From positions 1-10,274 of the forward strand of contig JAICHI010000027.1 in assembly GCA_025922735.1 (NCBI GenBank): a DNA stretch of 10,274 nucleotides, read 5' to 3'. Below the pieces are notes generated by a model. It made no database searches. It was not told the DNA's origin and saw nothing but the letters and a program-made list of their open reading frames with translations. This stretch comes from Nitrososphaeraceae archaeon (lineage in GTDB: Archaea > Thermoproteota > Nitrososphaeria > Nitrososphaerales > Nitrososphaeraceae). Positions 1 to 5,779 of the stretch are shown here, piece after piece. Every line of letters begins with the position of its first letter. The first letter of the stretch is position 1. The position numbers and the translations under genes were made by a program.

Positions 1-606
1 CTGGTGAAGCTGTACGACTTCTGGCCGCGATTGCATGCGCGGACGCTGTTCAGTCAGCACGAATTCGCCGCCTGTGAAATCGCGTTCGGGTTCGGACAGT
101 AGAATCGCAATCTGGAGTGGGAAGACGTGCTCGCCATAGAGGTCTTGGTGCAGGGAATTGTAGTCGCCAGCGCGGTACTGAAGCAGCAGAGGGGTCGGCT
201 TGAGCTGACCGGCGTCATGGCAACGAGCGATGAAGTCCGCGTGTTTCTCCGGGTAGTGAACGTCTATGCCCATTGCAGTGTTCCAGCGATTGGCTATTGG
301 TGCAAGATGAGGGTAGATGGCCGTCCGGAGGCCAGCAATGATGTCGGGCAGCGGGTAGCTGAAATATTTGTACTCTCCGCGCCCGAACCCGTGCTGCGCC
401 ATCACCACTCGGCTGCGGAAGATGCCGTCTTCCAGGTACAGCTGGGCCAATCCGTCGCACTCGGCCGGGGTAATAAGACGTTTGACTATCGCACTACCCT
501 GGGCATCAAGGTCTTGCGAAACGCGTTCCCACTCAATCGTCTTCATCCGTTGTGCAATGTCCTTTGCAGAGGTGATAGTTGATTCTCTTTCAATGCGTGT
601 GCTCAT
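1..606 (-). CDS. 2-oxoglutarate/Fe(II)-dependent oxygenase (COG3826-like), C-terminus cut off by window edge
   Basis: The frame is open from ATG at 606 to base 1, giving 202 residues without a stop, so the C-terminus lies outside the window. Residues 143-162 contain QYRAGDYNSLHQDLYGEHVF, in which His153-x-Asp155 is the HxD iron-binding pair of the double-stranded beta-helix dioxygenases. It is followed by an ILLSEP strand and the FTGGEF turn typical of the prolyl-hydroxylase-like branch. The distal His and the 2-oxoglutarate-binding Arg would lie in the missing part, perhaps 40 residues. An SD-like AGAGAGG (614-620) lies seven bases before the ATG, inside the end of ada, and the two genes overlap by 17 bases (590-606), so they are almost certainly co-transcribed. 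By analogy with ada-alkB, a role in alkylation damage or stress is inferred. The substrate of this family is not known to me. Base composition is GC-rich like ada and unlike the rest of the window. Confidence 0.85.
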   Translation of the reverse strand, partial: MSTRIERESTITSAKDIAQRMKTIEWERVSQDLDAQGSAIVKRLITPAECDGLAQLYLEDGIFRSRVVMAQHGFGRGEYKYFSYPLPDIIAGLRTAIYPHLAPIANRWNTAMGIDVHYPEKHADFIARCHDAGQLKPTPLLLQYRAGDYNSLHQDLYGEHVFPLQIAILLSEPERDFTGGEFVLTEQRPRMQSRPEVVQLHQ

Positions 607-1684
607 GTGTTTGCCTCTCTCTTTTTAATAATGCACGTTTTCGATCCACGCCCCAGCGATAACCCGACAGTGCGCCGTCGTTTCTCACCACGCGGTGGCA
701 GGGAATTGCTACTGCGAGGGCGTTCTCTGCGCACGCCCGGGCCACGGCCCTGACTGAGTTCGAGGAGCCTATACGGTTTGCAATATCTGTGTAACTTGCC
801 GTGGAGCCGACGGGGATTTCACGTAGTGCCTGCCAGACGCGCTGCTGGAATGCCGTGCCACGCACGTCCAGCGGCAGATCTAGTCCGACCGCCGGCGCTT
901 CGACAAAGCCGACCACCTTCGAGACGAGTTGCTCAAACTCTGCATCACCGCCGATCAGATTGGCACGCGGGAACCTGTCCTGCAGATCGCGCGCCAATTC
1001 GTCAGGGTCATCGCCCAGGAGGATTGCGCAAACGCCACGCTCGCTTTGAGCGACGAGGATCGACCCGAGAGAGCACTCTCCTACGGCGAAACGTATTTCT
1101 GAACCTGCGCCTCCGGCGCGGTAGTTCGAGGGTGTCATGCCCAATAGCTCATTTGATGTTTCATAAAATCTTCTGTTCGATTTGTATCCGGCATCATAAA
1201 TGGCTTCCGTCACCGTTTCACTATGGCCGAGTTTGTTCCGAATACGTTTCGCGCAGTGTGCCAGTGCGTATTCTCTTGGGGTGAGTCCTGTACTAGTCTT
1301 GAACATACGGTGAAAGTGAAACATGCTTATTCCTACGTGGTTCGCCAGTTCTTCAAGGCTTGGCACTTTCTCAGATTCCTCGATAAACCTGCAGGCTTTC
1401 GTGACGTTAGCTGCATAGTGTTCGACCAGCGAGGCCTGATTAGGCTTGCAACGTTTGCATGGACGGAGGCCTGCGTTCTCGGCATCCTCACGCGTCATGT
1501 GGAAGCTTACGTTCTCCGGCCGTGCTCTGCGGGCAGCACACGAAGGACGACAGTACACGCCAGTGCTTTTTACAGAGTAATAGAATGTGCCGTCTGCCTC
1601 GGGATCACGGGCGACGACAGATGCCCAACGGGGATCACCTTCCGTTGCGGCTGCGAGCTGTGTGTTTTTCAATATCTTGTTCAT
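590..1684 (-). CDS. ada: Ada: bifunctional methylphosphotriester/O6-alkylguanine-DNA methyltransferase and transcriptional regulator
   Basis: This is a 364-residue protein, close to the usual Ada length of about 354. The N-terminal zinc domain has Cys45, Cys49, Cys76 and Cys79, spaced like E. coli Cys38/42/69/72; the first would accept methyl groups from phosphotriesters. Residues about 90-195 form an AraC-type region with two helix-turn-helix units. Residues about 205-355 form the methyltransferase, with the acceptor Cys329 in PCHRVV followed by SGYRWG. All key residues are present, so it should both repair DNA and activate transcription after self-methylation. I chose ATG 1684 because AGAGAGG (1689-1695) sits four bases upstream and the zinc domain then aligns with the family; an upstream ATG at 1711 would add nine residues but lacks such a site. 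It is the first gene of an operon with the oxygenase. Ada is uncommon in archaea and the gene is much GC-richer than the DNA to its right, suggesting transfer from bacteria. Confidence 0.95.
   Translation of the reverse strand: MNKILKNTQLAAATEGDPRWASVVARDPEADGTFYYSVKSTGVYCRPSCAARRARPENVSFHMTREDAENAGLRPCKRCKPNQASLVEHYAANVTKACRFIEESEKVPSLEELANHVGISMFHFHRMFKTSTGLTPREYALAHCAKRIRNKLGHSETVTEAIYDAGYKSNRRFYETSNELLGMTPSNYRAGGAGSEIRFAVGECSLGSILVAQSERGVCAILLGDDPDELARDLQDRFPRANLIGGDAEFEQLVSKVVGFVEAPAVGLDLPLDVRGTAFQQRVWQALREIPVGSTASYTDIANRIGSSNSVRAVARACAENALAVAIPCHRVVRNDGALSGYRWGVDRKRALLKRERQTHEHTH
614..620 (-). promoter_or_regulatory. Ribosome binding site of the oxygenase gene
   Basis: AGAGAGG lies seven bases before ATG 606 and inside the last codons of ada. 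The same AGAGAGGCA string precedes the ada start, so both genes use the same bacterial-type translation signal. This supports ATG 606 as the start and coupled translation across the 17-base overlap. Confidence 0.65.
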
Positions 1685-1688
1685 AGTG

Positions 1689-1695
1689 CCTCTCT
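1689..1695 (-). promoter_or_regulatory. Ribosome binding site deciding the ada start
   Basis: AGAGAGG lies four bases before ATG 1684. It decides in favour of the 364-residue start over the in-frame ATG at 1711. Most other genes in this window lack such a site. Confidence 0.6.
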
Positions 1696-1740
1696 GCCTA
1701 TAACTATCCAAAAAGTGAATTTAAGATTATTGACGGCTTT

Positions 1741-1753
1741 TTGCTTTCAAATT
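1741..1753 (-). promoter_or_regulatory. Putative Ada box (operator) upstream of ada
   Basis: Read on the minus strand, this is AATTTGAAAGCAA, which fits the E. coli Ada-binding pattern AAT-N6-GCAA. It lies 57-69 bases before the ada ATG, about where methylated Ada would sit next to RNA polymerase. A second GCAAAAA copy lies 24 bases further upstream (1762-1768), with the palindrome CACGCGTG between them. The pattern is short, so chance is possible, but its position before ada itself strengthens the call. I cannot assign a clear -35/-10 pair or a TATA box downstream of it. Confidence 0.5.
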
Positions 1754-1806
1754 CACGCGTGTTTTTGCTCGCATCTACCTGACTGAACTACCCAAAAGAG
1801 ACCTAA

Positions 1807-1992
1807 CCTAGGACAAAAGAACGTATTCTAGTTGCAATTGACCTTAATTCAAGGTTGGTAGCAGGAGTAATAAACCAAGAACAGTATGAAACACTAAAAG
1901 CCAGGTGTCTTGAAAAGTTCCAAGCTTCTCCTCCTCCTGACACAGGTAGCAGCATCGGTACTGGCAATGCTTCTTCTAGTAGTTCTCCTTGA
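1807..1992 (+). pseudogene. SHOCT-like C-terminal gene remnant
   Basis: This plus-strand frame is open but has no ATG or GTG. Its translation includes RLVAGVINQEQYETLKARCL, resembling the SHOCT helix pair (a short 'L..aGvIt.eEye.lKakLL' motif found at protein C-termini). It ends in a Pro/Ser/Gly-rich tail before TGA. The remnant begins just beyond the promoter of the foreign-looking ada operon, so it may be the tail of a host gene cut by the insertion or decay. It could also be a short gene with a non-standard start such as TTG 1855. The overlapping minus-strand frame is Arg-rich here, as expected of an antisense shadow. Confidence 0.35.
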
Positions 1993-2151
1993 GTTGAAAA
2001 CCTTTTCAGCATATCTCTGCCGGTAAACCAAGTAGAATGGATCGCTATTCGTCAAGCCAGCCGCGACAGCTTGCATATTGCATGCATTCAGGCATGGGCC
2101 GCGCTTTACATAGTTGATATCATCAGTAGAACAAGCATTAAAGTTACTCAT
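1894..2151 (-). CDS. Possible small Cys-containing protein, unrecognised
   Basis: The frame encodes 85 residues. The first 50 or so look protein-like, with NACSTDD, GPCLNACNMQ and then SDPFYLVYRQRYAEKVF. The last 30 are Arg/Ser-rich and antisense to the SHOCT-like remnant, so the true product may be shorter or the frame broken. A GAGGTG lies about nine bases before ATG 2151, a fair ribosome binding site, and a preceding ATG gives only two codons. I do not recognise a family. It may be a decayed gene, and the call is weak. Confidence 0.25.
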   Translation of the reverse strand: MSNFNACSTDDINYVKRGPCLNACNMQAVAAGLTNSDPFYLVYRQRYAEKVFNSRRTTRRSIASTDAATCVRRRRSLELFKTPGF

Positions 2152-2444
2152 GACATCTCTCGCACCTCATCAACACTATAGCAATCAATGATTAAAACAG
2201 ATAGGTATGAAATAATTGGAGCTCAATTTGCATTCTGATTTATTGATTGATCGAGTCGATTTTTGAATATCTTTCTCTCGAATCTATCTGGACCCATATA
2301 TTGTTGTCTTTCAAAGAAGGTAAAGCCTCTGCTATTATCGTTGCAACGTCAGCAGCAGTAGCCATCGCTTTAAATCTTAAGGGGGTCGAGGTCTTCGCAT
2401 AAGATAATCTGCGGAACCTTTCTTAGCAGTTACTACTCCTTTTG
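2152..2444. other. Intergenic stretch with one weak open fragment
   Basis: No gene with a start and a recognisable product is visible here. A plus-strand open frame at 2247-2402 without an ATG ends in a hydrophobic, Ala-rich segment (KASAIIVATSAAVAIALNLK), like a single membrane helix followed by a short tail. It could be the end of a decayed membrane protein gene or chance. Confidence 0.3.
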
Positions 2445-2579
2445 CTAGGATGGCCCTGTCTCGCCGGTTGCTTTCCGAACCATACCTGGATGCTGCTCTT
2501 CATGACGTTTTGCTTCATCTTCCGAGTCAAATACCAGACCACATGCCATGCACCGATAGCTTCCTGGTGTTGCTGCCAT
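2445..2579 (-). CDS. 44-residue C2H2 zinc-finger protein
   Basis: This short gene encodes 44 residues with a perfect C2H2 finger: Cys10-x2-Cys13-x12-His26-x3-His30. The phenylalanine and charged helix residues of the motif are present (YRCMACGLVFDSEDEAKRHEE covers most of it), and a short tail ends in GETGPS. A stop codon lies two codons upstream in frame, so ATG 2579 is the first start. A TATA-like TGTATATT about 26-33 bases upstream implies a very short leader. Single-finger proteins of this size are common in archaea, where they may bind nucleic acid or protein; the target cannot be told. The other frames over the same bases are longer but look random. The exact motif spacing makes coding likely. 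Confidence 0.8.
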   Translation of the reverse strand: MAATPGSYRCMACGLVFDSEDEAKRHEEQHPGMVRKATGETGPS

Positions 2580-2604
2580 CTCTCAAGAATAGATACATTA
2601 GTAT

Positions 2605-2612
2605 GCAATATA
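2605..2612 (-). promoter_or_regulatory. TATA-like box of the zinc-finger gene
   Basis: The box lies about 30 bases before ATG 2579, as expected for an archaeal promoter with a nearly leaderless transcript. No ribosome binding site of any strength precedes the ATG. Confidence 0.35.
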
Positions 2613-2761
2613 CACATTAGACAACAATTTTCTAGGGCAAATGAAATAAACTCAGACGCCCTGACTAGTAAAAAATTCCTTACTTTGATTTAGTTATTAC
2701 AAGTTGGCACATGGTCAAAGCACTCCACTCAGAAAGGTTTAACAGCTTCCACATATTCTTT

Positions 2762-3007
2762 TCACTCAAACTTGTTTTCGCTTACCAGTTCGGTTAGCTC
2801 CTTCCTTAGCATCTTTAGATGATTTTGCTCATCTTCCTTTACCGTATTCCACAGCTTTACAAGTTCCGGCTTGTTGTCTTTTTCTGCATCTCGGACATAC
2901 TTTTCCATAGCCGAATATAGAAAATCAGCCTTTTTCTCAAGCTGATGTATGACATTATACTCTGAATCCTGTATCAACGGTTTATCTTTTGATTGAGATT
3001 CACGCAT
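2762..3007 (-). CDS. Half-length ferritin/rubrerythrin-like two-helix protein (hypothetical)
   Basis: The 81-residue protein is highly charged and helical, with no signal peptide or membrane segment. Two predicted helices (about 16-43 and 47-75) carry Glu24 followed seven residues later by Tyr31, then Glu60-x2-His63 inside KEDEQNHLKML. These resemble the ligands and aromatic residue of the rubrerythrin/ferritin-like di-iron helices, where one half supplies a Glu and an ExxH. A monomer this short could make a metal site only as a dimer, as in encapsulated ferritin-like proteins. Iron or peroxide handling is therefore an inference. No encapsulin shell gene is nearby. There is no strong SD. A T-rich TATA-like TTTTTA lies about 39 bases before the ATG, and the palindrome GTGTACAC lies just downstream of it. 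It is separated by 186 bases from lpd, so probably transcribed alone. It could also be an unrelated helical hairpin. Confidence 0.65.
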   Translation of the reverse strand: MRESQSKDKPLIQDSEYNVIHQLEKKADFLYSAMEKYVRDAEKDNKPELVKLWNTVKEDEQNHLKMLRKELTELVSENKFE

Positions 3008-3170
3008 ATATTATATCATGTAAAGTGTACACAAAAAGACTAAAAAGAATTGCAGCAGGAGGCAATTCAATGTCAGCTACACTTTCAGAATTGAACCATT
3101 AACAGCAAAACTTCTTTTACTTCTCGTTTAGATGCTATTTTTTGTATGATAGATCTCATGCTCGATAGGA

Positions 3171-3199
3171 GGATAGAGATAAAAGGTTTTTCTCTATCC
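3171..3199. terminator. Hairpin at the lpd stop codon
   Basis: GGATAGAGA (3171-3179) pairs perfectly with TCTCTATCC (3191-3199), and AAAA/TTTT inside the loop can extend the stem past one bulged base. The hairpin begins at the lpd stop codon. It could help end the lpd transcript or protect its 3' end. The role is inferred, as archaea mainly terminate at T-rich tracts. Confidence 0.35.
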
Positions 3200-4696
3200 A
3201 CTTGAAAGCCCATAGTGCTCTGCCATCAAGTGGTGGTACTGTTGTGGAGGCATAAGTGAAGAAACGCTTCTTTGGACTACTTCGCTTAGGGCAGGATGTA
3301 TGTGCATGGCACTTAAGATAGGCTTCATAGTGCGCTCGTGCTGCGTATACATGACATTGATTATCTCCTGAATGAGCACCGATGCATATGGTCCGATAAT
3401 ATGAGCACCGATGATTTCTAGCTCGCCAGCCTTCACAATAACTTTTACGAAATAATCCTTTATGCCCATGGCTATTCCTTTTGCGGTGTCTTCGTATCTT
3501 CCAATGCCAAAAAGGATCTTATTTTCCCCATACTTTGCCAAGGCTTCTCTTTCACCAAGTCCCACAGCAGCGATTTCAGGATATGTAAAAACAGCATGAG
3601 GTACAGCATGATAGTCTTTTTCCAACTTCTTTTCCTCCCCCTTTTTTAGGACAGCATTATAATATACAAGTTCGGCTTCGTAGTTTGCCTTGTGTTTAAA
3701 TAGATATGCACCGTTTGCATCACCAAAAGCCCAGATGTTTGGCTGCGATGTCTCTAGATACTCATTAACGACTATCCATCCTTTTTCATCAGTCTTTATT
3801 CCTGCCCTCTCTGGATGAAGTATGTCTGTGTTTGGCCCTCTTCCGGCAGCAATTAATACTTCTTCAGCCCTTATCATCATTCTTTGACCGGTAGTTCTTT
3901 CCTGGATAGTCAGGGTCTTCTTCGGTTTCTGCTTATCCTCATTATTATGATTATTGATGCTATTGTTGACGGCTGGTGCCACTTCGCTAACTTCAATTAC
4001 TTCGTTATTCGTGATAATTGTCATGTGCTTCCCTAGCTCTCGCTTTGCTAACGCAGATATTTCCGGCTCTTCATTAGGAAGGAACTGGTTGTTTCGGCCA
4101 ACTATTGTGACCTTTGACCCCATGCTTGAAAAGAAGTGGCCATACTCAGCAGCGACATATCCTCCTCCGACAATTGCGATGCTCTCTGGCAACCTATCCA
4201 TTGCAAGCATGGTGTCGCTTGTATGGTATGTTGTATCTCCAAGGCCCTTTATCGGTGGAATAATTGGTTTTGAGCCCGTGCAAAGAAAGATCATCTTTGC
4301 CCTTATCACAATATTGTTGCCAGCTTTCAAGGTATATGGTTCTATAAACTCTACAACTTCGTGATAGTAATCGATATTCTGTGATTTTGACAACCCATTT
4401 CTTATCATTTCTATCTCTTCGTTAATGTGATGCCTCATCCTTTCCATGATCTGATTAAAGTTAATCTTGTGTAACTGAACGTCAATCCCAAATTCATTTG
4501 CCCTTTCTATTGTCCTTACCATCTCTGCAGGGTAGAGAAGAATCTTTGATGGTATGCATCCTCGTGTGAGGCAAATTCCTCCCGGCTCATCTTTGTCTAT
4601 GACTGCTACCTTTAGATTTGGATTTCTTTGGAGCATCGCATCAACAACGTGCATTGCCGACCCGGTTCCTATGGAGATTAGATCATATTCTTTCAT
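3194..4696 (-). CDS. Dihydrolipoamide dehydrogenase-family FAD/NAD disulfide oxidoreductase
   Basis: The protein has 500 residues; the family usually has 450-480. An N-terminal FAD-binding GTGSAM loop (about 10-15) is followed by the redox disulfide Cys42-x4-Cys47 in GGICLTRGCIPSK. A second Rossmann motif for NAD (IVGGGYVAAEYG) follows, then an FAD contact WAFGDANG and the C-terminal dimer domain with His467/Glu472 in HIHPALSE, the acid-base pair of lipoamide dehydrogenases. All catalytic residues are present. The expected reaction is NAD-linked oxidation of a dihydrolipoyl group or a related dithiol, in the cytoplasm. An Asn/Lys-rich insertion (VNNSINNHNN and following) within the NAD domain accounts for much of the extra length. 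No partner E1/E2 or glycine cleavage genes are adjacent, so it acts with partners elsewhere or on another disulfide. It lacks the extra N-terminal domain and vicinal Cys pair of mercuric reductase. Confidence 0.9.
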   Translation of the reverse strand: MKEYDLISIGTGSAMHVVDAMLQRNPNLKVAVIDKDEPGGICLTRGCIPSKILLYPAEMVRTIERANEFGIDVQLHKINFNQIMERMRHHINEEIEMIRNGLSKSQNIDYYHEVVEFIEPYTLKAGNNIVIRAKMIFLCTGSKPIIPPIKGLGDTTYHTSDTMLAMDRLPESIAIVGGGYVAAEYGHFFSSMGSKVTIVGRNNQFLPNEEPEISALAKRELGKHMTIITNNEVIEVSEVAPAVNNSINNHNNEDKQKPKKTLTIQERTTGQRMMIRAEEVLIAAGRGPNTDILHPERAGIKTDEKGWIVVNEYLETSQPNIWAFGDANGAYLFKHKANYEAELVYYNAVLKKGEEKKLEKDYHAVPHAVFTYPEIAAVGLGEREALAKYGENKILFGIGRYEDTAKGIAMGIKDYFVKVIVKAGELEIIGAHIIGPYASVLIQEIINVMYTQHERTMKPILSAMHIHPALSEVVQRSVSSLMPPQQYHHLMAEHYGLSSG

Positions 4697-5016
4697 GGCA
4701 AATCCACATTTTCATTTGTTCAGTCAGCATAATTGTACATATAATACTAAGATAACTATGTCTTACAGTGTATTGAAGAAGCTCATTGATTAATAATCAG
4801 ACGCCGCTTTTTGATTCAGCAAATATATTCACCGCTTTGGAAGATCGTAATGTTGTGTTGCTCTGCTGATCCATTCAATTCTCATTAATATGAGAAAAAT
4901 ACCGCTTGTTGACTTTCTCGGCAGTTCCGTGATACTTTGGTCACAGATATAATTGTCAAACCTAGCCCCACCTATTTTACTTTATCACAGCTTAGGCACT
5001 TGAAGGATTCACATCA
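4697..5016. other. Intergenic stretch, promoter and one small inverted repeat
   Basis: I see no convincing gene. Besides the lpd promoter it holds a perfect 7-bp inverted repeat, TTCTCAT/ATGAGAA with a four-base centre (4879-4896). A minus-strand open stretch without a start codon (about 4843-4977) is not supported as a gene. Confidence 0.5.
4736..4746 (-). promoter_or_regulatory. TATA-like box of the lpd-family gene
   Basis: On the minus strand this reads TATTATATGTA, about 40-50 bases before ATG 4696, which would give a 5' leader of roughly 15-25 bases. It is the only good box in the region. Confidence 0.4.
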
Positions 5017-5571
5017 TCAATCGCTGCTGCTGCCGCCTACGTTGTCTCTTACACTTCCTAACCCTTGTTTATAGTAACTGAGCTCTTTTTTTAATTCTTT
5101 ATTCTCATCTGTCAAGTGTTCTACACTGATGGTTAGCATAGATATACGCTCGTTTGCTGCTTCTCGTTCTCGTTTTAATTCGTTATTTTCTGCAAAGAGT
5201 ACTTCATAATCAGTAGCTGTTTTGCTTATTTGTTTTTGCAGCTCTTCTACTTCTCTTTGAAGCTTTTCCTTGTTCTCTTCGATAACACCTTCTGTGTAGG
5301 CGTCATTTATGTATCCGATGCATAGATTGGCGAGGTCTTCTCTCTCGGAAACAAATGCTCCTTTGCCTAGCATCTCGTAACTTGTGATCGAAGATGCTAA
5401 TGCTTGTGATAATGGTTCCTTGTTATCTTTGTCTACACTAATACTTCGTGCTCTCTCATATAGGATCATAATGTCTTGATTACGCATTTTCTGAATGAAA
5501 TCTTCGACGTCTTTAATTGCACTAGTCATTTTTTTATTATTGGTTGCTTCCTTTATGGTAGTCGAAGCCAT
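5017..5571 (-). CDS. Coiled-coil protein of unknown function
   Basis: The protein has 184 residues, charged and soluble, without signal peptide or membrane segment. Residues 1-95 are a mixed helical region (including DVEDFIQKMRNQDIMILYER). Residues about 97-168 are one long coiled coil with repeated Glu/Lys/Leu heptads (EKLQREVEELQKQ, later LTDENKELKKEL). The end is GGSSSD. I do not recognise the family; a dimeric scaffold or adaptor is possible but nothing shows a partner. A strong archaeal TATA-like box (5594-5603) lies about 25-30 bases before ATG 5571, so the transcript is probably leaderless. The gene is divergent from the nucleotide cyclase with a shared 208-base upstream region, a hint, no more, of linked regulation. 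Confidence 0.8.
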   Translation of the reverse strand: MASTTIKEATNNKKMTSAIKDVEDFIQKMRNQDIMILYERARSISVDKDNKEPLSQALASSITSYEMLGKGAFVSEREDLANLCIGYINDAYTEGVIEENKEKLQREVEELQKQISKTATDYEVLFAENNELKREREAANERISMLTISVEHLTDENKELKKELSYYKQGLGSVRDNVGGSSSD

Positions 5572-5593
5572 GTTGCCGCTATTGACAACATGC

Positions 5594-5603
5594 TATTTAA
5601 AAA
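5594..5603 (-). promoter_or_regulatory. TATA box giving a leaderless transcript of the coiled-coil gene
   Basis: The minus-strand sequence TTTTTAAATA is close to the archaeal TATA consensus. Its distance to ATG 5571 (about 23-32 bases) puts transcription start at or beside the start codon. No ribosome binding site is present, which agrees. Confidence 0.6.
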
Positions 5604-5779
5604 GAGATCAGATCTATAAGTATTATGTAAACCAATCAATCACAAGATAGGCCATTGTACTTGGTTAATATCCGATAAGCCATCTATGTTTCCAGTTACA
5701 GTAATCGTAATGAAATTTAGATAGAGACATCAAGGAGACAGCCGATTTCAATAGAAGCTCATAAAGCCTTGGCCTAACG

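Noticed and set aside
127..582. 151-residue plus-strand frame over the oxygenase, and similar plus-strand frames over ada
   Set aside because: They are antisense shadows in GC-rich DNA. The minus strand carries clear family motifs.
2442..2693. 83-residue plus-strand frame and a 64-residue minus-strand frame over the zinc-finger gene
   Set aside because: Composition is random, rich in Cys, Trp and His, while a third frame holds an exact C2H2 motif with its own start and stop.
3057..3102. GGAGG followed by ATG and a 10-codon frame (MSATLSELNH)
   Set aside because: The ribosome binding site is good but the peptide is only ten residues and nothing else supports it.
3194..4696. Mercuric reductase as the identity of the flavoprotein
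   Set aside because: It lacks the N-terminal metal-binding domain and the C-terminal vicinal Cys pair, and it has the His-Glu pair of lipoamide dehydrogenases.
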